The position numbers and the translations under genes were made by a program. This document shows, piece after piece, positions 21,001 through 31,376 of a stretch of DNA of 64,000 nucleotides; within the stretch, counting starts at the first letter, position 1, and each line of letters starts with the position of its first letter. The DNA is from Bacteroides nordii WAL 11050 = JCM 12987 (GTDB taxonomy: Bacteria > Bacteroidota > Bacteroidia > Bacteroidales > Bacteroidaceae): assembly GCA_000613465.1 (NCBI GenBank), contig BAJA01000020.1, positions 29,755 to 93,754 on the forward strand, in the 5' to 3' direction. The notes below the pieces were generated by a model that ran no database searches, had not been told where the DNA came from, and was given only the letters and a program-made list of their open reading frames with translations.

Positions 21001-21540
21001 GTAGGTAATACCACTTCTCCTGTTACTCTTGGATGGAACAATACTTTCTCTTGGAAGAATTTTAATTTGTATTTCCTTATTGACGGACGTATTGGTGGAA
21101 AGGTTATGTCTCTTACAGAACCTGACCTTGATTTGTTCGGTCTTTCCGAACGCTCGGCTCACGATCGTTTGAAAGGTGAGCGTGTTACGCAAAACGGAAA
21201 AGAATATGTTTTAAAAGAGCTTCCTGATGGTTCTGGTAATAAGGTTCCTGTTGAGAACTATTATACTACTATTGGTGCTTATCCTATGGAAGATCATGTT
21301 TACAATGCTACCAATTTGCGTATGCGTGATATTTCTTTAAGTTATAACTTTTCTAACTTACTTGGTAAGAATACGGGATTGACTGCACAGTTTTCAATAA
21401 AGAATGCATTCTTTATTTATAAAGATTCGCCAATTGATCCAGATATCTCTGTATCAGCGGCTAATGGTTATTCTGGTATTGATTGTTATTCATTGCCAAC
21501 TACACGTAGTTATGCATTGACACTAAAATTCAGCTTCTAA
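18070..21540 (+). CDS. SusC-like TonB-dependent outer-membrane transporter
   Basis: An 1156-residue SusC-family protein that imports oligosaccharides released at the surface. In order: signal peptide (1-28), a secretin/TonB short N-terminal domain (about 34-105, SLSKVLNEIG...LVLYS), a carboxypeptidase-regulatory-like domain (about 120-205, GEPLIGVSVLVKGT), a TonB box/plug (NEVVVTAMGI; LIVIDGVPM) and a 22-strand barrel ending LTLKFSF. The STN domain usually means signalling to an anti-sigma factor, but none is in the window. It is followed after 33 bases by the SusD-like gene. Confidence 0.95.
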   Translation: MKKNLKYKIELLLFSLFLFVPFFTYATAQNDVEISLDFTNVSLSKVLNEIGRQASLRIVYNTKDVNPDQIVSVKANYQKLSSVMANLLENTNVTFTVKNDYLVLYSSKGTNAVKEDVQQNKRIIKGLVSDNYGEPLIGVSVLVKGTATGTITDINGNYSIEVPDDKAVLEFSYIGYQKAILSIAGISSFDVVLKEDTQVLNEVVVTAMGITREAKTLTYAAQTIKNDEVTRIKETNFINSLQGKSAGLTITPNNAGAGGGASKIVLRGSTSILGTNQPLIVIDGVPMQDGMGSQVTDGIAYGGGRSGDDLLSTINPEDIENMTILKGPNAAALYGSAANNGVIVITTKSGASGTVKVDVSSSTSVETIAMYPHTQQLFGISDNNQWSAWGPEIGTRSADDVASAPYLMNSARNSIKDFFNLGVTLNNGITLSGGTENSRTYFSYNNTYQTGLIPNNDFRRNNVMLKEAFSLFDKRVNISTSLNWIHQKTNNAPVVGKALSTLYPLYRTPADIDMRYFKHNYKHIGTRADNIVSDPEKGNPKLAGQPVQTWYWYDQYLNNPYWVANMYNDVQKRDRIMGNITLDAIIWKNIKYQTRFSVDYVLQNNLNEEYAGMNRVGFDYVGGKYYSSDSRTSDIYNDHMVSYNERLDDKVDVNVAVGTSFTRHYSRNTSITTNIDTCGIPNAFVPQNSKYSRPNNPNGSATSANDSWNYSDWSTAVFATASIGLFDKVYLDGSYRLEWAQSFQQFTQGSGYKSFDYYSAGVNVLLDKFLPHLDWLNQLKWRGSWSVVGNPIPNTLFSRQSYNFSNGTINTRPPLFDDPKPETTTSFETGLDVWLFDNKFNFDITYYNSTLRNQFLYVSTANGESKPVNTGKIRNYGLEFSAGYRWNISHDWRWQTGFNFAWNDNRILETYKTESGAPYIVEMGTNAFKIKYIEGGRYGDIYVNSFARDENGHIKINGAGDYENAVPVMESGKYETYVGNTTSPVTLGWNNTFSWKNFNLYFLIDGRIGGKVMSLTEPDLDLFGLSERSAHDRLKGERVTQNGKEYVLKELPDGSGNKVPVENYYTTIGAYPMEDHVYNATNLRMRDISLSYNFSNLLGKNTGLTAQFSIKNAFFIYKDSPIDPDISVSAANGYSGIDCYSLPTTRSYALTLKFSF

Positions 21541-21573
21541 ATAAGTATGACTTCTTAAAAATAAAATACAAAA

Positions 21574-23325
21574 ATGAAAAAAATAATATATTCAATTGGT
21601 TTCATTGCCGGGTCTTTACTGTCAACAGGTATGTTTATCAGTTGTGGTGACCAGTTTCAGGAAGAATATCCTTGGATGATAGGCAAGCAAGAAGATATGG
21701 ATAATAGCAATGAAGCGGGTGCGGGAGCCACTGATATTACTGTTCTTGAGAAAGAACTTCGTGGTGCTATTCCTTTTATGATTAATTATTCTCATGAACC
21801 TAATGGTAGTTGGGCTCCTCATAAGTATCAATATTATCGTGCCAATAGTATTGACAACTATGCCGGATATTGGACTACTTCGAAAGGTACTTTTACTTTT
21901 GGTGGTCCGCTACCTACTCTTTATACATATCCCAATGACTACCTTGGTGGTCCTATGGATAATCAGATTTTTACACAGTCCGTTAACGCTATTTTCCATG
22001 CTACAGAACTAGGGAAACCAGAATGGCGTGCTGTCGGGTTGATAATTCAAGCGTATTCTGCACATGAAATTGTCGATTTTTATGGGGCTGCTCCTTTTAC
22101 TGACTGGCGTAATGTAAATCGTATTCCACCGTTGACTTATGAAAAAGGAGCTGATATTTATGATATTATTTTTAAAGATCTTGATGAGGCTATCACTATC
22201 CTTAAAGAACGACAGCCATCAAAAGCTGAATTAGAAAAGATAGAAGATCCTAATAAGACAATTTCTTATGGTGATTGGCGACGTTGGGTGAAGTTTGCTA
22301 ATAGTATCAAACTTCGTATGGCTATGAATATAGTGAAGTATGATGTTGGTAAAGCCCAACAAAAAGCTGAAGAAGCAGTAGCCGATGAGATCGGTGTCTT
22401 AACCCTAAACGATGATAAAGATATAGCATACTATCCAACCAGTGAGATTTCATGTTGCTTATGGAGGATTTGTAATGAATGGCATGATCTTCGTTTGGGT
22501 GCGTCATTGGAAAATATTCTTAAACACTTTGGAAATCCACTATTGACACGTTGGTTTGATACGAATGCATATCCTATTAAAGACAAAAATTCGGGTGTGG
22601 CGGCTCCTATTGACGTATATGGGATGCGTCCTGGTATTAATATGAGAAATAATAATACTACGGGAAAAGATAAAGGTGGTTATGGCCCTTTTGCTACATT
22701 AACCGACGAATTTAAATATATGCATCAGTCTTTTTTCAAGCGTACAGAATGTTTGTTACTACGTGCCGAAGGTGCTCTAAGAGGATGGAATATGGGAGGT
22801 ACTGCTAAAGATTTTTATGAAGCCGGTATTCGTCTTGCTTTAGAAGAGAATGGAGTTACTGATCAGAATACAATTAATGAATATATCAATCGGACAGAGG
22901 TTAAGGATGTAGATTATAAGGACCCGCTTAATGAAATTCATAATATTAAAGGGCGTGTGAAAGTGGATGTAAAATGGAATGATGCAGATTCTGATGAGCT
23001 GAAACTGGAAAAAATCATTACTCAGAAGTATATTGCTAATTTTCCGATGAGCGCAGAGGCATGGACTACATTCCGTCGTACGGGATATCCGCGTTTGTTC
23101 CCTGTTTTTCTTAACAATATGCCGGGAGTGGATACTGAACTTCAACTACGTCGGATTCCTTTGGTAGAAACCTCTAATAACACTCTTGAGATAGCTTCAC
23201 TTGTGGAAGCCCTTGGTGGTCCTAATAACGGTGGTACGCGAGTATTTTGGGATGTGCCGACTGAACAGCGTGGGGAAACGAGTGAAGATAATGATTATCA
23301 GATAGTAATTCCAGTAAACTTTTAA
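21574..23325 (+). CDS. SusD-like glycan-binding lipoprotein
   Basis: A 583-residue surface lipoprotein that forms the lid on the SusC barrel. The signal peptide ends at a lipobox with Cys24 (FISCGD). The helical TPR core (AHEIVDFYGAAPFTDW, WRRWVKFANSIKLRMAMNI) and the C-terminal RagB/SusD region (CLLLRAEGALRGWNMGG, AEAWTTFRRTGYPRLFP) are all present. The length is typical for the family. Confidence 0.95.
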   Translation: MKKIIYSIGFIAGSLLSTGMFISCGDQFQEEYPWMIGKQEDMDNSNEAGAGATDITVLEKELRGAIPFMINYSHEPNGSWAPHKYQYYRANSIDNYAGYWTTSKGTFTFGGPLPTLYTYPNDYLGGPMDNQIFTQSVNAIFHATELGKPEWRAVGLIIQAYSAHEIVDFYGAAPFTDWRNVNRIPPLTYEKGADIYDIIFKDLDEAITILKERQPSKAELEKIEDPNKTISYGDWRRWVKFANSIKLRMAMNIVKYDVGKAQQKAEEAVADEIGVLTLNDDKDIAYYPTSEISCCLWRICNEWHDLRLGASLENILKHFGNPLLTRWFDTNAYPIKDKNSGVAAPIDVYGMRPGINMRNNNTTGKDKGGYGPFATLTDEFKYMHQSFFKRTECLLLRAEGALRGWNMGGTAKDFYEAGIRLALEENGVTDQNTINEYINRTEVKDVDYKDPLNEIHNIKGRVKVDVKWNDADSDELKLEKIITQKYIANFPMSAEAWTTFRRTGYPRLFPVFLNNMPGVDTELQLRRIPLVETSNNTLEIASLVEALGGPNNGGTRVFWDVPTEQRGETSEDNDYQIVIPVNF

Positions 23326-23337
23326 TAAATATATCAG

Positions 23338-25266
23338 ATGAAACTATATAGAAACATAATATTCTTTTTGATAGCCATCCTATGTATGGGGATTTTCGTC
23401 GGATGTAATGAAGACGATACGCTTGACGGTGCAACTGAGGTATATATAACCCTTAATCCAACGGATATTATTTTGAGAGTGGGGGATACGATAAAAATAT
23501 CGGCATTAGTTACTAATTTGAGTGGTGATCGCATCAATACACCGGTTGTATGGTCTGTGTTGGATGAAAAAGTTGCAAAAATACTTGGTGATACAGCAAT
23601 CGTTTGTGTGTTAGGTGCACAAGGGAAAGAGACTAAACTTAAAGCGGAGCTTGTAAATGGTAAATATGCTCTTACTTCTGTGACTGTTACTACCAATCTT
23701 CCTAAAGGTATTACTCCTGTAAATGAAGAGGGGCTTGTAATTTCCTCCAAACGTAGTTATGATATTACTCATGATTCTGTATTATTTGCAGTTTCACCTA
23801 AAGAACTTCTTGAAGATTTTACACCTCAATATACAATAGAAGGGCTTGAAGAGTACAAAATTCCGATGACAATAGATAAAGAAGCGGGACTTGTGGCGAT
23901 TCATTATGCTGCCCCACGTAGTGCCGGTGAAGGTAAAATTACTGTTTCGATAGGGGAACAGGCCACCGCTCAGAGTGCAAGTTGCAGTGTTCTATTAATG
24001 CCGGTGATTTATGCTACTTTCTATGGTGAAAAATATGCTGATATGCCTTATCTTGATACAAGACCTGATAAAAGTGTACTACCACAATGGTTTGCCTATA
24101 CTAATGAAACGAATATGGATATAAATTCGGAAGCTACGATACGTGTGGCCATGAATATTGAAAGCGGGGCTAAGGAGGATATTGAAGCTGCTTATAAGGC
24201 ATATCGTTGGGAAGTAATATCAGGTAGTTCAGTGGTAGTTACAAGAATGGAGGAAGAATTTGTTGAGAACCAAGGATTTGATGCCGTGTTGACTGTACGT
24301 TCGGGGATTGATGAAGGGGAAGCGGAATTTCATTGTATTACTCCGGATACGGTACTGGTGGCAACTTTTACAGTTCAGAATTATAAAACCCGTTATCCTG
24401 TAGATGAAATTACAGTAGATCGTTCTTCGGTTTCTATGTCTATGGGTGATGTACTTATGTTGACTACAGGAGTTGTTCCTTCTACTTCTTATGCTTACCA
24501 TAAACCAAAAGTGATAGCGGAAGATCCTACGGTTGTAGAAGTAGGCAAATATGATGGAAATATGATAACTCTGAAAGGACTTAAGGTGGGTACAACAAAG
24601 CTTGTATTGACATCCAGTGACAAGACACTCGAAATACCTGTTACTATTACTGAATCCATCAAGAGTGTATTGTGGGAATCTACTAATAATCGTACTCTGT
24701 TTGTCGGCCAGTCTGTTGAGTGGGGTGTTAATGTTACTACAGTTTCAGGTGGGCCTAATCCTTATGATGTGATTTGGAAATCATTTGATCCATCCATACT
24801 TACTGCGACCCCAGTAGAAGGAAGTAGAGGTATAATTACTGCTATTGCTGAAGGTACAACTACGGTTAGGGTGGAAGTAAATGGTGTTAGATCTGATGCA
24901 GCTTCTGTTAAAGTGATTGGTTTACAGGAGAATCTGTTGTATACTTCTTCTAATACAGATTATGAAAATACCGTTGTGTATTCTGACAAAGATGATCTTG
25001 TGATATTGGTTACTCCTGAATCCGGCTATGAACTTATTATGATTACATTGGCCGGTGTGGGTAAAGATGATAACTATGATGGAACTTATTCTGTCAGTGA
25101 TCACCAAACAGATATTGAAATTGATGGGGCAAAAGTAAGTGCGACTTCAGGAAGTGTGACTATTGCTTCTCGCAATGCAGATGCATTGATTTCGTTTGAT
25201 CTTTCATTTGAAGTTGATAATAAAACATTTACGCTTAAAGCAGAAAATGTATTAGGAGTTCGATAA
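23338..25266 (+). CDS. Surface glycan-binding lipoprotein with Ig-like (Big2) domains
   Basis: A 642-residue lipoprotein with Cys23 in GIFVGCNED. It contains repeated bacterial Ig-like group 2 folds: LNPTDIILRVGDTIKI near residue 40, ITVDRSSVSMSMGDVLML near 365 and a third near 450 (NNRTLFVGQSVEWGV, ITAIAEGTTTVRVEVNG). It lies 12 bases after susD, the place where Bacteroides loci encode a surface glycan-binding protein. No catalytic motif was found. The ligand is inferred from the neighbouring GH85 enzyme (N-glycans). Confidence 0.7.
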   Translation: MKLYRNIIFFLIAILCMGIFVGCNEDDTLDGATEVYITLNPTDIILRVGDTIKISALVTNLSGDRINTPVVWSVLDEKVAKILGDTAIVCVLGAQGKETKLKAELVNGKYALTSVTVTTNLPKGITPVNEEGLVISSKRSYDITHDSVLFAVSPKELLEDFTPQYTIEGLEEYKIPMTIDKEAGLVAIHYAAPRSAGEGKITVSIGEQATAQSASCSVLLMPVIYATFYGEKYADMPYLDTRPDKSVLPQWFAYTNETNMDINSEATIRVAMNIESGAKEDIEAAYKAYRWEVISGSSVVVTRMEEEFVENQGFDAVLTVRSGIDEGEAEFHCITPDTVLVATFTVQNYKTRYPVDEITVDRSSVSMSMGDVLMLTTGVVPSTSYAYHKPKVIAEDPTVVEVGKYDGNMITLKGLKVGTTKLVLTSSDKTLEIPVTITESIKSVLWESTNNRTLFVGQSVEWGVNVTTVSGGPNPYDVIWKSFDPSILTATPVEGSRGIITAIAEGTTTVRVEVNGVRSDAASVKVIGLQENLLYTSSNTDYENTVVYSDKDDLVILVTPESGYELIMITLAGVGKDDNYDGTYSVSDHQTDIEIDGAKVSATSGSVTIASRNADALISFDLSFEVDNKTFTLKAENVLGVR

Positions 25267-25386
25267 CACATTGGTAGGAGGTTTGAAACTTAGATATTTT
25301 GAGCCTCCTGCTTCAATATGAACAAATATTTGAAATTACTTCCAATTTGTTTAAATTAATTATTTTTTAACTTAAAAACTATTCCC

Positions 25387-28300
25387 ATGAAAAGAAATTT
25401 ACTTTTAATTTCCGGAATTGTGGCACTTTCTTTTTCTGCCAATGCGCAGCAACTGAAAGAAGAGTACATGTTTTGGCCTAATAGCGCAGGTTTAGCTGGC
25501 TATGTGAATGATTGGACTCCCGGTACTCCTTTATTTGAAGATGAAAACTTCTACATTTCTCGTGTGAAACCTAAAGAGCGTTTTCGTAATTCTGCAACTC
25601 AGATTAATGAATCTTTAACTGAGGCTAATGACAAAAAACTTGTTTTTTGGGTTCCTGTAGGTACTGCTACCGGAGGTAATGTGAATGCACGTCCAAACGG
25701 TGTATTTGATTCAGAAGTATTTAGTACATGGTCTTATGTAACTCATTATGGTAACTGGACTTCACCTCATGGTTGGGTACCTGGTGGTTTTGCAGATGTT
25801 GCCCATAAAAATGGTGTAGGTGTATCTGGTGTTGCAAGTATTCCTAATGCAGGTATTAGTGCAAATGACGGTGCTTGGGGACAAGCTTTAAATGATCAAG
25901 TTGCTCTTGATAATGAAAAATTGGCAAAATTTCTTTATTATCATGGATAGATGGACTTGGTTATAATTCAGAGTTTTATGGTATGGCCAGTGCTTTACCT
26001 CTTCTTCGTACTCAACATGAATTTATTCATAAATATCTTGTTGAGCATGGTAATCAATTGGCAGAAAACTTCTGGTATGACGGAACCAATGATAATGGTG
26101 GTATAAGTTTCGATACAGGTATTGGTAATCATAATAAAGAAACATTTGGAGATGGTGAACATATACGTACATCTCTTTTCTTTAATTACAATTGGTGGAG
26201 TTCAAGAGTATTAAATTCTCTTTCCAATATTGAAACTGTTGCTCCCGGTCGTAATCCATTGGATATTTATGCCGGATTCAATATGCAGGGAGGAGATCCT
26301 TCTACTTGGACTACTCTTACTCAGTATCCGATGTCTATTGGTCTGTGGGGAGCTCATGATTACAACATGCTTTGGGCCGGACGTTCTAAAAAAGGTAGTT
26401 CGGACATGGCTAAACAGGCTACATACCAAGAGATTCTTGATATGTTTTTTACTAACGGTAATCGTAATCCGGTGAAAGAAATCGAGGTTTATAATTCACG
26501 TAGTCACTTCCCCGATGAAAAGTGGTTTGGTATGTCAGCATTTATGTCTGCACGCAGCTCTTTGAAATGGGATCTTTCTGAAGAACCGTTTGTAACATTC
26601 TTTAATCTTGGTAATGGTCGTTTCTTCAATTGGAAAGGTGAACGTCAGAATAACAATGAATGGTATAATATAGGTGTACAAGATTATCTTCCTACGTGGC
26701 GTTATTGGTTTGCTTCTTCATTCATGGGTAAAGAGACTGTGGCTAATGGATTAGATGCCCAGTTTACGTGGGATGATGCTTATGTAGGTGGTTCTTGTCT
26801 TCGTATCTTCGGATCGAGTGCCAATGAATATCTGCATCTTTTCAAAACAGAGTTTGGGTTGAAAACTAATGATGTAATTACTGTTCGTTATAAACTTGTG
26901 AATGGACAGACTGATGTTAACTTGATTTTATCTGCTAAAGGTAATGAAACAGAAATTTTGCGCGAAAGTAATCTTAAGATAATTTCTGCTTCAGACAAGG
27001 CCGATGATGAGGTTTGGGTTGAAAAGACATTTAAAGTTAGCGGTACTCTTATAGCACTTAATAATAAAGAGATCGCGATGATTGGTCTTCATTTTACGAA
27101 TGCTGAAAATCTGGAACTCTATCTTGGAGAGTTTTCTATTACCCGTGGTGCAGTTACTGTTCCTTCCAAACCTGAAATTACTGTAGCGAAAGTACTTGGT
27201 AATCACTATAAAGGGGTTGATGCTAAAGTGATTTTCAATATGGCTAACAATAAAGAAACCAGTTCTCCTGTTTATAATATCGATGTAAACGCTTCTATGT
27301 TTAAGTTGTATGCACAACAAGAAGGTGGTGAACCTGTATTTATGGGTATTACTACTTCTTGGGCAGGTATGTATTATTCTATTCCTACTGACATGGAGGG
27401 AGTACAACGTATACGTCTTGGTGTGTCGGCTGTATCGGTTGATACTAAAACTGACTCTGAAATAGCATGGAGTGACTATATGGATATGGGTGACTATACT
27501 ACTATGGATGATATCCAGATTAATAAAACTACAATTAAACCAGGTGAAGATTTTGAAATCTCTTATGTAGATCCTCGTCATGCTGCTGCTGACTGGAAAC
27601 TTTATAATAGTGATGGTAATGTTGTGGCCCAAGCAAGTGAAACTGTTAAATTTTCTGTAGCAAATGGTATTGAAGAACTTGGCGGATATGATCTTGAGGT
27701 AATCGAGTCAAACGGTACCCGTCGTTTTAATTATTACGTACAGATTACAGGTTGGGATGTAGGTGCTTTGCCTCAAATCCAAAGCTTGACAGTTGGTAGT
27801 GAGGAAGCAGGAGAATCATCTGTTAAAATCGAAGTCGGTGATAAATTGACTCTTGGCTATACAGGTAGAAAAGCGAATGGTGCTGCATCACGTGGTGTAG
27901 AAATTGATGAAGGTTGGGTAGGTGGCCCGGTTCAACCCTTAGGAATAGGTTCTTACCAGTCATTCTCTGTGTCTGCATGGGTAAGATTTACCTCTTTACC
28001 AGGTAGTACGGCATTCTTTAGTATTGAAGACCGTACAGCTACTTGGCCTGTTAATAACTGGGGTTGGTTCTGGTCTAATATTAACTCTGAAGGTAAATTG
28101 GATTCATATACTTTCCGTAGTTCAACTGCCGGTGGTTCTGCTGAACTTAAATATGTATTCCCTGAAACTATAGTTACACCTAATGGATGGAATCACATTG
28201 TATTGACATTTGAATACAACGAGGATAGTAAATTCCGTTCTAAATTCTATCTTAACGGTATTTTGCAGGAGTCCACATGGGAGTTTGCTAATGCAAAAGG

Positions 28301-29126
28301 AACAACTGAAGATTGGTGCTCTATACGTTTTGCTCTTCCTTCCACCTATTGGATGGGCTTAGGTGGAGGTCGTGGATCGAATCCTACTTTCAATAATGGT
28401 ATAGTGGACGAATTGCAGGTTTGGAACGGAGTTATGAGTGAAGAAGATATTCAGGCTTCTAAAGCTGGGCTTAATGCTGATAATCTTCCGGAAAATGTAT
28501 TGGCTTATTGGGATTTTGATACAGATACAGATGAAAGTAACTTCTTTGCAGCGAAGGGTACTAAACCTGAAGCGAAGGCTTGTGTATTTAAAATTGCCGC
28601 AGGAGAATTGGAAGGCTCAGGAACTCAAACTCCTCAGAATCCTCTTTATATTTCCGGTACTCCGTTTATTCCCGGATCTGCATATAAGATCGAAACATTA
28701 CCTACGTGGAAAACTAAACGTGCTATAATCAGTGACGCTACCGGTAATGATATTGTTGGTTCTGCTAAGCTTACTTATGCAGAGAAAGGTGATTATACTG
28801 TAACTTTGACACTTGAAAACACACTTGGATTAGATTCTAAGGATTATCCGGTATTCTCCGTTATTGATCCTACGGGAATTGAAGAAAAAGAAGCGGGTGA
28901 GCTGCATACTTATACCGTAGATGATGTTCTCTTTGTAGAATTTGCTGAAGATGGTAACTATCAGGTTGCTGTGTATAATGTTTCCGGAATGCTTGTTACC
29001 CAGAAGGCAGAGGCTATTTATGCAGGTCAAAACATGCGTATTACTCTTGGAACTAATGGAATTTACTTGATTAAAGTAATGAAAGAAGGTAAAGAGGTTC
29101 GTACAATCAAAGTTCTTAAGAATTGA
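25387..29126 (+). pseudogene. GH85 endo-beta-N-acetylglucosaminidase, frameshifted at the active site
   Basis: A secreted enzyme of about 1245 residues that would cut the chitobiose core of N-glycans. Signal peptide at 1-20. The first frame (to 25950) carries EYMFWPNSAGLAGYVNDW and VFWVPVGTATGG; the second frame (from about 25945) continues IDGLGYNSEFYGMAS, where N-x-E is the catalytic pair of GH85, then FWYDGTNDNGG and LFFNYNWWSS. A single base lost at GG (about 25945) separates the frames. Further on come a LamG-like domain (SFSVSAWVRF, NGWNHIVLTF) and a C-terminal sorting-type domain (GNYQVAVYNVSGMLV). The closest reading is an intact enzyme with one error or a recent frameshift. Confidence 0.8.
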
Positions 29127-29214
29127 TTTGCTATAAGATTAGATATTATTTGTAATAAATAGAGACTGAAAACATCTCTGTTGAGTTGGACGAATTAATA
29201 TTTCTAACGAGTAT

Positions 29215-29250
29215 AAGAGCCTGGTATTATACCGGGCTCTTTCCTTTTTT
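29215..29250 (+). terminator. Rho-independent terminator of the SusC/D locus
   Basis: AAGAGCCTGGTAT pairs with ATACCGGGCTCTT (one G-U wobble) and is followed by TTCCTTTTTT. It lies 89 bases after the GH85 stop. Confidence 0.8.
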
Positions 29251-29392
29251 ACATATTAATATTTTGATAATATAGTAGTTTCCTTATTTTTTTATTTGTC
29301 GATTTAAATTCAATAGGACTATTGATTGGTAACATTACCTCTTCAAATGTTTTATATAAACACGATTGTATCATCCTTTAAAACTTACGTTT

Positions 29393-29818
29393 ATGAAAAT
29401 CACAAAAATTATGTTATTACTTTTGGTCTTTTTATGTACATCCAACCTATGGGGGCAATTGAATAAAGATTGGCCTCAAAACCTTATTACGGAAAATAGA
29501 GTCATAAAAGAGATGAAAATCTATGTATCTAATCCCAACTGGAATGGGATGTTGATTATAGAATTAGATGGAAAACCATTGTGTACGGATTATGGTCAAG
29601 GAATATTGCTGTTGACTGGTCAGAATTTAATTGAACGCACAGCAGAAATTGATGTTTATTCAGGTGGTATACTTTCAATTCGAGCTTACAGAGACGGTAT
29701 AGGAAATACCAATGTAATTTCATTGATAATTCCAGAAGATGAAATAGATCCAATATTAATCGTAGAATGTACCCCTAGTACCCATCTTCCTCTAAAAGCA
29801 TATTTCGGCAAATACTGA
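29393..29818 (+). CDS. Small secreted protein of unknown function
   Basis: About 141 residues from the ATG at 29393 (an upstream in-frame ATG at 29366 would add nine residues without a better signal). Residues 1-22 are a signal peptide (IMLLLLVFLCTSNLWG). The remainder is beta-rich (MLIIELDGKPLCTDYG, LSIRAYRDGIGNTNVISL) with no cysteine pair or known catalytic motif. Not recognised beyond resemblance to small Bacteroides beta-sandwich proteins. It stands alone after the terminator of the glycan locus. Confidence 0.7.
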   Translation: MKITKIMLLLLVFLCTSNLWGQLNKDWPQNLITENRVIKEMKIYVSNPNWNGMLIIELDGKPLCTDYGQGILLLTGQNLIERTAEIDVYSGGILSIRAYRDGIGNTNVISLIIPEDEIDPILIVECTPSTHLPLKAYFGKY

Positions 29819-30011
29819 TAATTGTAAGATACTTATTTGAATAAACAGGCTGTTCGGAAAGTTTTGGTGATTAATTACGGAATCATCTTGGAGCTGACTA
29901 AAAAACTTTTCTTGGAAAAAGATCTTTTATCCGCTGATATGAGAGAATTTTAAAATATATCTGGACAGCCGGGCAATATAAATATACGAATCACATTTGT
30001 CATTATATACA

Positions 30012-30064
30012 ACGTCCCATTACATATATTGTTATTTGCAATAACATATATTGTAATGGGACGT
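30012..30064. terminator. Long near-perfect palindrome in intergenic DNA
   Basis: The outer 11 bases (ACGTCCCATTA / TAATGGGACGT) and the inner AATAAC-type pairing flank an offset AT run; the total is 53 bases. It lies between a plus-strand and a minus-strand gene and could act as a bidirectional terminator. Nothing else is visible in 29819-30150. Confidence 0.6.
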
Positions 30065-30150
30065 CAAATATATTGGTATTTTCCTTACAAAATCATTTTT
30101 TGAATAAATACTTTAATTGTTTGTCATACCTTTGGCGTATGGAAAAGCAT

Positions 30151-31023
30151 TTATTCGAGGGTGAACCGTTGTGAACCAATCATAGTACCATCTGCAAAAA
30201 TATCTACGCGGTATGTACCAGCAGAGAGATACTCTTCTACATTCCAAAAAACGGTGATGGGCTGTTCTTCTCCGTTGTATTCAATATACTTTTTGATAGA
30301 GTAGGGGAGTGAACGATTTTCATATTCAAACGTATTGGCAGCGTTCTTTGTCAGCACTTCATTGTTGGGCTTGTAGATATTGATATACAATGTACGTTCA
30401 CCTGTTTCTGCAGTAATGTTCTTGACAATGGTAAAACCGATAGTAAACTTTACTACATCTTTTACCTTTTTCACTTTCTTGTCACGTTTGTTCTTGGGTT
30501 CTACCCAAATATTGGTAGCATCCAGTTGAGCAGCCAGAGTTACTTTCTTATTCAGATTCTTCTTCTCTTCCGACAGATTGTTTATCTGGCGTGAAGCAGC
30601 GTTATATTTCTGTGTTACTTCAGCGATCACTTGTTTCTGTTGGTTGGTCAGTTTATTGAGTGAGTCAATCTGGTTGATATAGCCAATCATAATTTTACGT
30701 AACGAGCTTAACTCTTTTTTCAGACGGCGAATTTCAGTGGCGTTACTACTCTTGACTGTACGTAGCTCTTCAAGAAGACGCTGGGTTTTAATTTGCTCCT
30801 GCTCTAATAAGACGGACAGTGAATCATTGGATACTGTAAGTTTCAGTTCATCATATTGCTGGGCAAAACGGGTATATTCGTTTTCCAGATCCTCTTTCTC
30901 AAGAGCAAATTCTTCAACCAGTTCGCGATTATTCTGCTTTTCGGTGAACAGTAGATACGTGATGCCGACAAGAGCAATCACCAATACCGATACGGCGATA
31001 ATGAGCAGGGTCTTTTTATTCAT
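30151..31023 (-). CDS. Membrane-anchored coiled-coil protein, function unknown
   Basis: A 290-residue protein. Residues 4-26 form a membrane anchor (TLLIIAVSVLVIALVGITYL). Residues 35-165 are a long heptad-rich coiled coil (EEFALEKEDLENEYTRFAQ; ATEIRRLKKELSSLRK). The C-terminal 120 residues form a beta-rich domain (VVKFTIGFTIVKNITAETG). No enzyme motif. Probably an envelope structural or adaptor protein. Confidence 0.75.
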   Translation of the reverse strand: MNKKTLLIIAVSVLVIALVGITYLLFTEKQNNRELVEEFALEKEDLENEYTRFAQQYDELKLTVSNDSLSVLLEQEQIKTQRLLEELRTVKSSNATEIRRLKKELSSLRKIMIGYINQIDSLNKLTNQQKQVIAEVTQKYNAASRQINNLSEEKKNLNKKVTLAAQLDATNIWVEPKNKRDKKVKKVKDVVKFTIGFTIVKNITAETGERTLYINIYKPNNEVLTKNAANTFEYENRSLPYSIKKYIEYNGEEQPITVFWNVEEYLSAGTYRVDIFADGTMIGSQRFTLE

Positions 31024-31318
31024 GTTTCTTTAGTTAGATGATAATTCGCCGCAAATTTAATCATTTCACTACATAGTAACACAGCGTTTCACGTAGTTTT
31101 TTCTTTTAAGAGTTTGTTTAAGTTTTCTTTTCCTGAACACGTAAGTTAATAATCGGATGAATTGTAGCTGTTATTCGGACGGAGTACGATTGGCACTCGG
31201 ATGAAGTGTAACTACTGATTTAATAAAAGAGAAGTATTAGTACAACTACATATTGGCAGGAGTTGTCTCTTTAACTAAAATTATTACGGAAATATTTCTT
31301 TAATAACGATTATCGTTG

Positions 31319-31326
31319 TACTTTTG
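31319..31326 (+). promoter_or_regulatory. mdh promoter (-7 element)
   Basis: TACTTTTG matches the Bacteroides -7 TAnnTTTG, 51 bases before the mdh ATG. The -33 element is not obvious. The rest of 31024-31376 shows no gene. Confidence 0.55.
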
Positions 31327-31376
31327 TCGTCGCAAAAAGATAGAACTAATTATCAACTTTTTAAAATATAAGTATT

